Shown piece after piece: positions 15,175-24,266 of a stretch of DNA of 42,487 nucleotides. Position numbers and translations under genes: made by a program. The DNA is from Planctomycetales bacterium 71-10 (GTDB lineage Bacteria; Planctomycetota; Planctomycetia; Isosphaerales; Isosphaeraceae). The DNA lies in the NCBI GenBank assembly GCA_001898385.1, contig MKTT01000139.1:1961-44447 (forward strand), in the 5' to 3' direction. Numbering within the stretch: position 1 is the first letter of the stretch; every line of letters begins with the position of its first letter. The notes beneath the pieces are model-generated. The model saw nothing but the letters and a program-made list of their open reading frames with translations. It made no database searches and was not told where the DNA came from.

Positions 15175-18100
15175 GGCTCGGGGGGCGGGCCGGCCTTCCA
15201 GAGGATGACCTGCCCGGAATGGCTGCACGAGGCGAGCGTGGAATCGTCGGGCGAGAAGGCCACGGCGTTGATCCGGCCGCGGTGGCCGTCCAGCGTGAGG
15301 ACGACCTGGCGGGTCATGACGTCGCAGAGCCGGACGCGGCCGTCGTCGCAGCCGGTGGCCAGCGTGTCGCCCCGGCCCGAGAACGCCAGGGCCCGGATCG
15401 AGGCCGGGTGCTCGCGGATGGGGGGGCCCAGGCCGAGGTCGCGCGTGTTCAGGATCGAGACCAGCCGCCGGTCGCCCCCGGCCGCCAGGAGGGAGCCGCC
15501 CCCTTCGGCGGGCGGCGAGAAGGCCAGGGCCATCAGCGGGGCGTCGCCGCGCAAGGCGACGCCCATCGGGGACCGCTCCTCGGGATCCCAGACCCGGAAC
15601 AGGCGGTCGACCGAGGCGGACGCCAGCAGGTCCTCGTCGCTCCTCGCGAAGGCCAGGCCCGTGATGGCGGCCGAATGGGCGCCGGGGATGGAGGCGGGGG
15701 CGTCGTAGGCCGGGGCGCGGTTCAGGAGGATGTCGGGGGCGTCGCCCGACGCGGCGATGCGGAGGCCGTCGGCCGAGTAGGCGACGCAGCGCAGGGGGGA
15801 GGGGCCCTCGGGGCGCAGGACGTGGACGGGCGTCAGGCCGGCGGGGCGGCCGTCGGGCCCCGGGACGGGCCGCCAGACCTTCCAGGAGCCGTCCAGGCTC
15901 ACGCTGGCCAGGCAGCCCCCCGCGGGCGCGAACGCCAGGCTCGTCACCGTCTGCGAGTGGGCCTCGACGGCGGCCAGCTCGGCGCCCGTGGCGACGTCCC
16001 ACAGCTTGATCTGATGGTCGTCGCCGCCGGAGGCCAGGACGGCCCCGTCGGGCGAGAACGCCAGCGCCCACGCCTCTTCCGAATGGCCCGCGAGGTTCAC
16101 CCGCGGCGAGGGCGCGGGGGTCGCGGCCTGGACGAAGACCGCCTCCTGGTCGAAGTTCAGGAACAGGGCGTCCCCGGCGGGCGAGAACGACAGGCAGCTG
16201 GGCGCGAGGAGGCCGCCGAGCGGCCGGGGGCCGGCCGAGGGCCGCGCGAGGTCCCAGGCGAGGACCGGGCTGTTCTCGTATCCCGCGACCAGCAGGCGGC
16301 CGTCGGGCGAGGCGGCCAGCCGGCTCGGGGCCGCATCGGGGGCGCGGAGCGTCCGGGCCGGCGCGCCCGGGCTCAGCTCGTGGAGGGTCAGGGTGCGGCC
16401 CCCTTCGAGGGCGAGGAGGCTGCGCCCTTCGGGGCCGAACGCCAGGTAGGTCGGCGGGCCGGATTCGCACGCCAGGACGGCCGAGGGCGCCTCGGCGTCG
16501 AGGTCCCAGACGACGACCCGGCCGTCGTCCCAGCCGGTCGCCAGCGCGCGGCCGTCGGCGGAGAAGGCCAGGCAGGTCGGCCGGGCCGGGTCGGGGGGCG
16601 TGAGGACGGACTCCCGGCCGCCGGGCCCGCGGACCACGACCGAGCCGTCGCCGACGCCGATCGCCGCGGCGGCGCCGTCGGGCGAGAAGGCGGCGCAGGG
16701 GGCGTCGGACAGCTCGTCGTCCTCCTCTTCGAACCACTCGCCGCCGGAGGACTGGAAGGAGAGGGCCCGCCAGCGCGGCGAGCCCGCGTCGCGGCAGCGG
16801 ACGACCAGGAGCGAGCCGTCGCGGGCGAAGCCGACCTCGGCGACGTCCCGGATCGCCTCGGGGAAGTGGGCGGGCTCGCCCCGGCCCTCCGCGTCCCAGA
16901 TCCGCACGACGGCGGATTCCTCGTCGACGTGGACGGAGGCGTAGGCGATCGGGCCGCCGGCCGGGCCGCTCGCGACGGCGACCCCGCACACGGGCCGGCT
17001 GCGGCGGTCGAGCAACGGGGCGAAATCGCCGGTGGCGACGTCCCACCGGACGACCTTCCCGTCGACGTCGCCGGAGATCAGCGCCCGGCCGTCCCGGCTC
17101 GCGGCGATGTGCCCCACCGGCGCGCGGTGCGCGGCCTCGGCGCTCAGCAGGCGGGACGCGCGGTGGATGAGCCGGTCGACGTACCGCCGCTCGAAGCCGA
17201 CCTCGCGCGGCGACGACCGTCGCAGGATCTCGAACGCCTCGATCGCGACCTCCACCTCGCCCCGCGCCGCGTGGTCGTGGATCCGGCCGAGCTGGAAGTC
17301 GTAGCTGCCGCGCCGGGCCAGCTCGCTCTCCGACCCGGCCACGTCCTTGGACGTCCGGGTGATGTACTGCTGGGACCGCAGCCGGGCGTTGAGCTGCTCC
17401 GTCTCCTCGATGCGGCGGTGCAGGTGGACGCTGTAGTAGACGGCCACCGCCAGCAGCATCGCCAGCAGGAGCAGGCTGAGGACGAGGAGCGCGGCGGCCA
17501 GCGGCTCGCGGACGGCCCACTGGGCGGCCCGCCGCAGCCGCGGCGTGCGGCGGGCGAGGATGGGCTCGCGGTCCTGGAAGCGGCGGAGGTCGTCGGCCAG
17601 GGCGCGGGCGTCGGCGTAGCGGGCGGCCGGGTTGCGCTCCAGGCACTTCAGGCAGATGGTCTCCAGGTCCTCGGGGAGCCCGTGGCGGAGCTTGGACGGG
17701 GCGACGACCTCCCCCTCGGCCACCTGGCAGAGCGTCTCCATGGGGGTGAGGCCGCGGAACGGCGGCGTGCCGGCGAGCATCTCGTAGAGGACGGCGCCCA
17801 GGGCGTAGACGTCGGTCCTGGCGTCGACCTCCTGGCCGCCGTCGGAGAGCTGCTCCGGGGCCATGTACGAGGGGGTGCCCAGGATCTTCCCCGACTGCGA
17901 GCCGGCCCCCTCGGCCAGGATGAACTTGGCGAGCCCGAAGTCGCCGATCTTGGGGGCCCCGGCCTGGGTCATCAGGATGTTGGTCGGGTTGAGGTCGCGG
18001 TGGACGATCCCGGCGCGGTGGGCGACGTGGATGGCCCGCGCCAGGGTCTCGATCAGCCGGGCGGACCATCGGATCGGCTGGGGCGTGGACCGCATCATCC

Positions 18101-18725
18101 GGGCGAGGGGGCCGCCGTCGACGAACTCCATGACGAGGAACGGGAGGCCCTCGTGGTAGTCGGCGTCGAGGATCTGGACGATGTTCGGGTGGGCGAGCTT
18201 GGCGGCGGCCTCGGCCTCGGTGCGCAGGCGGGCGCGCTCGCGGGCGTTGGCGTGGTCGCCGGCCAGGATCATCTTGATCGCGACGATCCGGCCCGGGTTG
18301 ATCTGGCGGGCCTTGTAGACGACCCCCATGCCGCCCCGGCCGACCTCCTCCAGGACGTGATAGCGGCCGATGCGCCCGCGGGCGCCCGGCGAGGCCGGCT
18401 CCCGCGCCGAGGTCGACTCCGACAGGGTCTTCATCTCGGTCGACAGCAGGCTCTCGATCGCCTCGCGTCGCCGCTCGTCCGGGAGGATCGACCGGATCCG
18501 CACCGCCCACTCCGCGGCCGTCGAGTCGTCGCCCCGCGCGCGGCGCGCGGTCATCTCGGCGAGGATCAGCTCCAGCAGGGCGTCGTCGTCCTGGGCCAGC
18601 TCGGGCTCGTCGGCGAGCAGGCCCTCGACCCGCGCGGCCGGGTCGGCCCGCATCTGTTCCTTCAGCCGCTCGCAGGCCGCGCGGCGCCTGCGGACCGACT
18701 CGTTCTGCGGAGCGGTGGTGGACAT
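15171..18725 (-). CDS. Ser/Thr protein kinase with WD40 sensor domain
   Basis: A 1184-residue protein. Residues 1-115 are helical. The kinase domain (about 120-385) has GRGGMGVVYKARQ, AIKMIL, GDFGLAK and GTPSYMAPEQ. The catalytic loop reads HRDLNPTN instead of HRDLKPxN, so the conserved Lys that contacts the transferred phosphate is Asn (AAC codon), while the catalytic Asp is intact. One membrane span lies near 408-430 (AALLVLSLLLLAMLLAVAVYY). About a dozen WD40 repeats follow, recognisable by ends such as VVRWDVATG, VVVWDLDAE, IKLWDVATG, FRVWDPEER and VILWKAG, probably forming two propellers outside the membrane. It is co-translated with the secreted FG-GAP protein. Confidence 0.93.
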   Translation of the reverse strand: MSTTAPQNESVRRRRAACERLKEQMRADPAARVEGLLADEPELAQDDDALLELILAEMTARRARGDDSTAAEWAVRIRSILPDERRREAIESLLSTEMKTLSESTSAREPASPGARGRIGRYHVLEEVGRGGMGVVYKARQINPGRIVAIKMILAGDHANARERARLRTEAEAAAKLAHPNIVQILDADYHEGLPFLVMEFVDGGPLARMMRSTPQPIRWSARLIETLARAIHVAHRAGIVHRDLNPTNILMTQAGAPKIGDFGLAKFILAEGAGSQSGKILGTPSYMAPEQLSDGGQEVDARTDVYALGAVLYEMLAGTPPFRGLTPMETLCQVAEGEVVAPSKLRHGLPEDLETICLKCLERNPAARYADARALADDLRRFQDREPILARRTPRLRRAAQWAVREPLAAALLVLSLLLLAMLLAVAVYYSVHLHRRIEETEQLNARLRSQQYITRTSKDVAGSESELARRGSYDFQLGRIHDHAARGEVEVAIEAFEILRRSSPREVGFERRYVDRLIHRASRLLSAEAAHRAPVGHIAASRDGRALISGDVDGKVVRWDVATGDFAPLLDRRSRPVCGVAVASGPAGGPIAYASVHVDEESAVVRIWDAEGRGEPAHFPEAIRDVAEVGFARDGSLLVVRCRDAGSPRWRALSFQSSGGEWFEEEDDELSDAPCAAFSPDGAAAAIGVGDGSVVVRGPGGRESVLTPPDPARPTCLAFSADGRALATGWDDGRVVVWDLDAEAPSAVLACESGPPTYLAFGPEGRSLLALEGGRTLTLHELSPGAPARTLRAPDAAPSRLAASPDGRLLVAGYENSPVLAWDLARPSAGPRPLGGLLAPSCLSFSPAGDALFLNFDQEAVFVQAATPAPSPRVNLAGHSEEAWALAFSPDGAVLASGGDDHQIKLWDVATGAELAAVEAHSQTVTSLAFAPAGGCLASVSLDGSWKVWRPVPGPDGRPAGLTPVHVLRPEGPSPLRCVAYSADGLRIAASGDAPDILLNRAPAYDAPASIPGAHSAAITGLAFARSDEDLLASASVDRLFRVWDPEERSPMGVALRGDAPLMALAFSPPAEGGGSLLAAGGDRRLVSILNTRDLGLGPPIREHPASIRALAFSGRGDTLATGCDDGRVRLCDVMTRQVVLTLDGHRGRINAVAFSPDDSTLASCSHSGQVILWKAGPPPEP

Positions 18726-18840
18726 GGGGGCGGTGCGATCCCGGGGGCGGGGGGGGCGGCTCGCGCGCGGACCGATCGGGCCAGTCTAGCAGCCCCCCGC
18801 CGGCCCCGACAAGCGCCCCCGCGGCGGGGCGGACCGCGGC

Positions 18841-21800
18841 TCAGTGGGCCGGGGCTGGATCGGCCTCGCCCCGGCCTTCGCCCTCCTCGCCCGGCTCGTC
18901 GCCGTCGCCTTCGTCGTCGCGGCGGGGCGGGCCGGGGTCGAACCAGGCGTAGGTGGCCGGGATGAGCAGGAGCTTGAGCGCCGTGCTGGTGATGAGGCCG
19001 CCGATGACGACCGTCGCCAGCGGGCGCTGGACGTCGGCGCCGGAGCCGGTGGAGAAGGCCATCGGGATGAAGCCCAGGCTGGCGACCAGGGCGGTCATGA
19101 GGACCGGCCGCAGCCGGCTCATCGACGCCCCGGACACGGCCTCGCGCATCGGGACGCCGGCCTCGACGCGCTGGCGGATCGCCGAGACGATGACCAGGCC
19201 GTCGAGCACGGCGACGCCCGACAGGGCGATGAAGCCGACGCCGGCCGAGATGCTCAGGTTCATGTCGCGGAGCCAGAGCGCCAGGATGCCCCCCATCGCC
19301 CCCAGCGGGACCGACAGGAAGATCAGCGTCCCCAGCTTGACCGACTGGAACGTCCCGTAGAGGAGCAGGAAGATCAGGACCAGGGCCACGGGCACGACGA
19401 TCGTCAGCCGCTGGGTGGCCGACTGGAGGTTCTGGAACGTCCCGCCCCACTCCAGGAAGTAGCCGCGGGGGAGCTCCACCTTGCTCGCCACGGCCTTCTG
19501 GGCGTCGGCGACGAAGGTCGCCAGGTCGCGGTCGCGGACGTTGGCCTGGACCATGGCCCGGCGCTGGCGGTTCTTCCGCCAGATCTCGAAGGCGCCGTCC
19601 TCCTGGTGGAACTCGGCCAGCTCGGAGAGGGGGATCATGCGGCCGACCGGGTCGGCGATCTTCAGGCGCTTGATCGACTCGACGTCGTCGCGGGCCGACG
19701 GTTCGAACCGCACCTGCAGGGAGAACGTGCGCTGGTTCTCGATCACCTGGCCGATCACCTTGCCCCCCAGCGCCGAGACGACGTCGAGGATGGCCGAGGC
19801 GTTGATGCCGTAGCGGGCGATGCTCTCGCGGTTGACCTGGACCCGCAGGAACGGCAGGCCGCCGAGCACCTGGGCCCGCACGTCGGCCGCGCCGGGGATC
19901 ACGCCGATGGCCGCGGCGATCTCGTTGACCTTGTCCTGGAGGACGTCCAGGTCGTCGCCGAAGACGCCGATGCCCAGGTCGGCCCGCACGCCGGCGAGCA
20001 TCTCGTTGAACCGGATCTCGATCGGCTGCCCGAAGTTGAACGTCGCGCCGGGGATCTCGCGGCGGAAGACCTTCTCCATCTCGCGGATCAGGTCCGCCTT
20101 GGTCGGGCCGTGGTCGCCGCCGTGGAACAGGGCGAGGATCGGGTGCAGCGGCTTCAGGGCCAGGTCGACGTAGGTCTCCTTGGGCTTCTTCAGGAAGATG
20201 AAGACGTCGGTCTGGTTGACGCCCGCCGGGTCGATGCCGATCTCCGGGCGGCCGGTGCGGCAGACGACCGACTCGATCTGCTCCGGAATGGCGGCCTTGA
20301 GCGCCTTCTCGATCCGGTCGGCGTCCTCCATGCTCTCGGTCAGCGAGGCCGACGGCGGGCGGGTGACGACGACCTGCACGTCCCCCTCGTCGAGGCGCGG
20401 GATGAACTCGCCGCCCAGGCTCATCGCGATCGGCATCGTCGCCGCGAACGCCAGGACCGAGACGGCCGAGACGATCAGGGGATGGTCCAGCGCGAAGCGG
20501 AGGAACGGCCGGTAGATCCACTTGCCGAGGCGGACCGGCGGCGTCTCGACCTCCGACGTCCCCGGCTTGAGGATCAGCGAGGCCAGGACGGGCGTCGCCG
20601 TCAGCGAGAGGATCAGCGAGCCGATCAGGGCGAAGACGACGGTCAGGGCCATCGGCTGGAACATCTTCCCTTCCACCCCCTCCAGCGCCAGCAGGGGGAG
20701 GTGGACGATGGTGATGATCGCGACGCCGAAGACGACCGGCTTGCGGACCTCGAACGCGGCCTCGCGGACGACGTCGACGGCCTTCCGGCGCTTGTCGGCG
20801 TGGGACAGGTGGCTGACGCAGTTCTCCATCATGATGACGGAGCTGTCCACGATCAGGCCGAAGTCGATGGCCCCCAGGCTCATCAGGCTGCCGGCGATGC
20901 CGTAGTAGACCATCATGTTGATGGCGAACAGCATGGACAGGGGGATCGCCAGCGCCACCACCAGCCCCGCCTTCAGGTTCCCCAGCATGGCCAGCAGGAC
21001 GGCCACGACGAGGATGCCCCCTTCCGCCAGGTTGGAGGCGACGGTGGTGATGGTCCGGGTGATGAGGACGGCGCGGTCGTAGAACGGCTCGACGACGATC
21101 CCCTCCGGCAGCCGGGGGCGGATCTCTTCGAGCTTCTCCTTGATCCGGTCGACGACGACGCGGGAGTTCTCGCCGGCGAGCATCATGGCCGTGGCGGTGA
21201 CGGCCTCCCCCTGGCCGTCGCGGGAGACGGCCCCGTTGCGGATCATGGGGGCGAAGCGGACCTCGGCCACGTCGCGGACGTAGACCGGCGTCCCGGCCGG
21301 CGTCGTGTCCAGGACGATCTCCTCCAGGTCCTTGAGCGTGCTCACCAGGCCCACGGCCCGGATCACGCGCTGCTCCCCCTGGCGCTCCAGGTAGCCGCCG
21401 CCGGAGTTGCTGTTGTTCAGGCGGATCGCCTCGAACACCTTGTTGACGGAGATGTTGCGGGCCAGCAGGCTCTCGGGGTCGAGGCGCACCTCGTAGGTCT
21501 TCAGCTCGCCGCCGAAGGCGTTCACCTCGACGACGCCCGGCACGCTCTTGAGCGGCCGGGCGACCTCCCAGTCGAGGATCGTCCGCAGCTCCATGAGCGA
21601 ACGCGGGCGGGCCGCGTCGGGGGCGTTGCGGACCTCGAACTGGAACACCTCGCCGAGGCCCGTGGTGATCGGGCCCATCTCGGGCTGGCCGAACTCCGGC
21701 GGGATCGACGAGCGGACGGTCGCCAGCCGCTCGCCCACCTGCTGCCGCGCCCAGTAGATGTCGGTCCCCTCCTCGAACACCACGGTCACGCTGGAGAGGC

Positions 21801-22065
21801 CGAACTGCGAGAACGACCGCACCTCCTGGATCCGGGGGATCCCGTTCATCGAGTTCTCGACCGGGATCGTGATGAACTGCTCCATCTCCACCGGGCCCAG
21901 GCCCGGGGAGCTGGTCAGGGCCATCACCTGGACGTTCGAGATGTCGGGCGTGGCGTCGATGGGGAGCTTCAGCAGCGAGCGCGCCCCCCAGATCATCAGG
22001 CCCACCAGCAGGAGGATGACCAGGGGGCGGTTGCGCAACGCCCAGTCGATGAGGCGGTCGAACAT
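18841..22065 (-). CDS. Heavy-metal efflux RND pump, CusA/CzcA family
   Basis: A 1074-residue inner-membrane RND transporter with 12 expected spans and two large periplasmic loops. HME-RND signatures include LPIDATPDISNVQV after the first helix, QFGLSSVTVVFEEGTDIYWARQ, and IDFGLIVDSSVIMMEN in TM4 near residues 395-412, where Asp and Glu form the proton relay of metal-type RND pumps. PLATVVIGGLITSTALKLLLIP closes the second half. It exports metal ions or, less likely, other substrates, using proton entry. The particular metal cannot be assigned. The adaptor gene lies 97 bases upstream. The C-terminus is a charged Glu/Gly tail. No strong ribosome site precedes the ATG, so coupling to the adaptor is possible. 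Confidence 0.93.
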   Translation of the reverse strand: MFDRLIDWALRNRPLVILLLVGLMIWGARSLLKLPIDATPDISNVQVMALTSSPGLGPVEMEQFITIPVENSMNGIPRIQEVRSFSQFGLSSVTVVFEEGTDIYWARQQVGERLATVRSSIPPEFGQPEMGPITTGLGEVFQFEVRNAPDAARPRSLMELRTILDWEVARPLKSVPGVVEVNAFGGELKTYEVRLDPESLLARNISVNKVFEAIRLNNSNSGGGYLERQGEQRVIRAVGLVSTLKDLEEIVLDTTPAGTPVYVRDVAEVRFAPMIRNGAVSRDGQGEAVTATAMMLAGENSRVVVDRIKEKLEEIRPRLPEGIVVEPFYDRAVLITRTITTVASNLAEGGILVVAVLLAMLGNLKAGLVVALAIPLSMLFAINMMVYYGIAGSLMSLGAIDFGLIVDSSVIMMENCVSHLSHADKRRKAVDVVREAAFEVRKPVVFGVAIITIVHLPLLALEGVEGKMFQPMALTVVFALIGSLILSLTATPVLASLILKPGTSEVETPPVRLGKWIYRPFLRFALDHPLIVSAVSVLAFAATMPIAMSLGGEFIPRLDEGDVQVVVTRPPSASLTESMEDADRIEKALKAAIPEQIESVVCRTGRPEIGIDPAGVNQTDVFIFLKKPKETYVDLALKPLHPILALFHGGDHGPTKADLIREMEKVFRREIPGATFNFGQPIEIRFNEMLAGVRADLGIGVFGDDLDVLQDKVNEIAAAIGVIPGAADVRAQVLGGLPFLRVQVNRESIARYGINASAILDVVSALGGKVIGQVIENQRTFSLQVRFEPSARDDVESIKRLKIADPVGRMIPLSELAEFHQEDGAFEIWRKNRQRRAMVQANVRDRDLATFVADAQKAVASKVELPRGYFLEWGGTFQNLQSATQRLTIVVPVALVLIFLLLYGTFQSVKLGTLIFLSVPLGAMGGILALWLRDMNLSISAGVGFIALSGVAVLDGLVIVSAIRQRVEAGVPMREAVSGASMSRLRPVLMTALVASLGFIPMAFSTGSGADVQRPLATVVIGGLITSTALKLLLIPATYAWFDPGPPRRDDEGDGDEPGEEGEGRGEADPAPAH

Positions 22066-22161
22066 GTTCGCGAGGGGGCCCGGGGGTGAAGGTGGGGGCG
22101 CACGAGGGGCGGCCGGCCGGGGGCGCCCCCGGCCGCGACCGCGCCGACCGTGGGGCGGGGG

Positions 22162-23832
22162 TCAGGACTCGGACGAGGCCAGCCGGATCCACTCCGCCTT
22201 GAGCTTGAAGGCGCCGCGGGTGACGACCTCCTCGCCGGGGCGGAGGCCGGAGAAGACGGCCGTGCGCTCCTCGCCGGGGCCGCGGGTCTTCACCTCGCGC
22301 ATCTCGAACTCCTCGGGCCCGGTGCGGACGAAGGCGATCCAGCGCTCGTCGTCGGAGAGGAGGGCGTCGCTGGGGACCGAGGGGACCTGCTCCTGCGAGC
22401 GGACCGACAGGGCGACGTCGATGTACATGCCCGGCTTGAGGAAGCGCTCGGGGTTCTCGGCGCGGGCGAGGAGGGTGACGGTCTGGGTCTTCTCGACCAC
22501 GAGGTCGCCGGTGTAGAGGAGCCGGGCCTTGAACTGCTTCTCGGGGTAGGCGTCGGACTCGAACGTGATGGAGACGTTCTCGTCGTCCTGGACGTACGGG
22601 AGGTTGCTGGGGTTGATGTTGGCCTCGACCCAGACGTGCTCCAGGTTGGCCAGAGTGAAGATGCGGTGGGTGACGTCGACGGCCACGCCGGGGACGACCA
22701 GCTCGCGGTCGAGGATGGTGCCGGCGAACGGGGCCTTCAGCTTGTACAGGCTGGCCGGCTCCTCGGGGAGCGGCTTGGGCTCGGCCCCCTTGGCGGGCCC
22801 GGTCCCGACGGCCATCGCCTCGGCGACGTCCAGGACCGATTCCTTCGTGCCCGCGTCGCCCGGGGGCTTGGCCGGCGCGGCGTCGGCGGAGATGTGCTGC
22901 TGGCGGAGGGTCTTGGGGATGTAGTCGTCATCGTCCGGGTCGACGCCCAGCACCTGGAGCTTCTCGCGGGCGACCAGCACCGAGGTCTCGGCCTGGCGGA
23001 GGGCCTGCTGGGCGCGGACGTTGGCCAGGTTGGTCTCGTAGCCCATCTGGTCCATGAGGGTCTGGTACGCGGCCAGGTCGGCGTCGAACCGGGCCTTGGA
23101 CTCCTCCATCAGCCGCCCCCGGATGATCTCCTGGTCGTACAGGTCGCTCTGGCGGGCGAGGTTGGCCTTGGCCAGCCGGTGGGCCGTGTAGGCCGTCATC
23201 AGCCGCTCGCGGTTGGTGCCGACGGGCTTCTCCGCGAACTTGGCGTTGATGTCCTCCGGCGAGTCCTCGGCCTTGAGCCGCTCGATCAGCTCCAGCGTGT
23301 TCTTGAGGATGGTCTCCTGCCAACGGGCCTGCGCCAGGGCGACGTCCAGCGACTGGAGGTTCATGAGGAGGTCGAGCCGGGCCTGGCCGACCGCGGCGCT
23401 CTCGATGGTCGCCAGCACGTCGCCGGCCTTCACGTCCTGGCCGATGCGCACCGACACGCTCCGCACGATCCCCGGCGCGCGGGGCGTGATGAACGCGAAC
23501 CGGTTCTCGTCGGGCGCGATCCGGCCCGGGACCCGCACCAGGATCGTCTCCGGCTCCATCTCGACCGGCCGGACCTCGACGCCGATCAGCTTCTGCTGCT
23601 CGGCCGAGATCTTCACCATCCGGGGCTTCGACGCCGACGCATCGGCCGCGGCGGGCGAGCCCGACGTCGGCGCGGTCGCGTTCGCCGCGTGCGACGCCTC
23701 GGCCGAGGTCTCCGGCGCACGCGCCGCGCCGAGATACTTCCAGGCGCCGAACCCGGCCGTCAGGGCGACGGCCAGGGCGACGGCCGACCAGGCTTTGCGG
23801 GACGTCAGTCGGAGCGCGAAGGGTCGTGCCAT
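22162..23832 (-). CDS. RND periplasmic adaptor (CusB/HlyD family)
   Basis: A 556-residue membrane-fusion protein. An N-terminal hydrophobic anchor (AVALAVALTAGFGAWKYLG) is followed by barrel-sandwich halves: GRIAPDENRFAFITPRAPG with VRIGQDVKAGDVLATIES, and later YKLKAPFAGTILDR with VDVTHRIFTLANLEHVWVEA. Between them is a long alpha-hairpin (about residues 160-290) and a Pro/Ala-rich linker. This is longer than typical CusB because of the extended hairpin and linker. It links the inner-membrane pump to an outer-membrane channel. GAGGA four bases before the ATG at 23832 fixes the start. It is first in a two-gene operon with the pump; no outer-membrane factor gene is present here. Confidence 0.92.
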   Translation of the reverse strand: MARPFALRLTSRKAWSAVALAVALTAGFGAWKYLGAARAPETSAEASHAANATAPTSGSPAAADASASKPRMVKISAEQQKLIGVEVRPVEMEPETILVRVPGRIAPDENRFAFITPRAPGIVRSVSVRIGQDVKAGDVLATIESAAVGQARLDLLMNLQSLDVALAQARWQETILKNTLELIERLKAEDSPEDINAKFAEKPVGTNRERLMTAYTAHRLAKANLARQSDLYDQEIIRGRLMEESKARFDADLAAYQTLMDQMGYETNLANVRAQQALRQAETSVLVAREKLQVLGVDPDDDDYIPKTLRQQHISADAAPAKPPGDAGTKESVLDVAEAMAVGTGPAKGAEPKPLPEEPASLYKLKAPFAGTILDRELVVPGVAVDVTHRIFTLANLEHVWVEANINPSNLPYVQDDENVSITFESDAYPEKQFKARLLYTGDLVVEKTQTVTLLARAENPERFLKPGMYIDVALSVRSQEQVPSVPSDALLSDDERWIAFVRTGPEEFEMREVKTRGPGEERTAVFSGLRPGEEVVTRGAFKLKAEWIRLASSES

Positions 23833-24097
23833 GATTCCTCGATGCGGTTCGGGCGACGGGGAGGCCCGCGGCCTGGGCCCGCAGATGGGTTCGTCGGCGC
23901 GCAGCGCCGCCGGGGAGTTCGCGTGGGGCGGCGTCCGGGGGAGGGCGCGGCCGGGGGGCCCGGCGCGTCGGACGCGTCCGACGCCGCCGGGCGGGCCGGT
24001 CGGCCGCCCGATGCGCCGGCGAGCCGCCGCCCGCAGGCGACGGTCGGGCTTCAGTCTCCACAACTATCCGCGCCGAGGGCGGCGATTGTCCACCGTT

Positions 24098-24118
24098 AAT
24101 CCGCCGTTTTAGCGGATT
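24098..24118. promoter_or_regulatory. Hairpin in the divergent control region of the efflux operon
   Basis: AATCCGC at 24098-24104 pairs with GCGGATT at 24112-24118 around CGTTTTA, and TT follows. It lies in a locally AT-richer patch (about 24060-24165) of the 434-base gap between the divergent adaptor and UMF1 genes. A further small dyad AAGCC-TC-GGCTT follows at 24121-24132. It could be an operator, a leader hairpin or a terminator. Nothing else in 23833-24266 looks coding. Confidence 0.35.
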
Positions 24119-24266
24119 TTAAGCCTCGGCTTCGCATGGGTTCGTGAGCCGTTTTTAAGGATTGGCCGGCGCGACGGCGGGATGCCCTGGTCAACGCGGC
24201 CGATTCGTCATAGAAAGGGGGGCCTTGACGGGGATTCGGGCGACCGGGCGGCGGGGGGAGGCGAGG

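Noticed and set aside
19700..19709. GGTTCGAACC, resembling a tRNA T-arm
   Set aside because: It lies within the RND pump coding sequence and no cloverleaf can be formed around it.
18844..22089. A ~1081-residue open frame antisense to the RND pump, plus other very long antisense frames (15219-18965, 9312-11084, 3826-5544, 24096-25871)
   Set aside because: Each mirrors a clear gene on the other strand, has the skewed Arg/Gly/Ala/Asp/His composition of high-GC shadows, and shows no family features or ribosome site.
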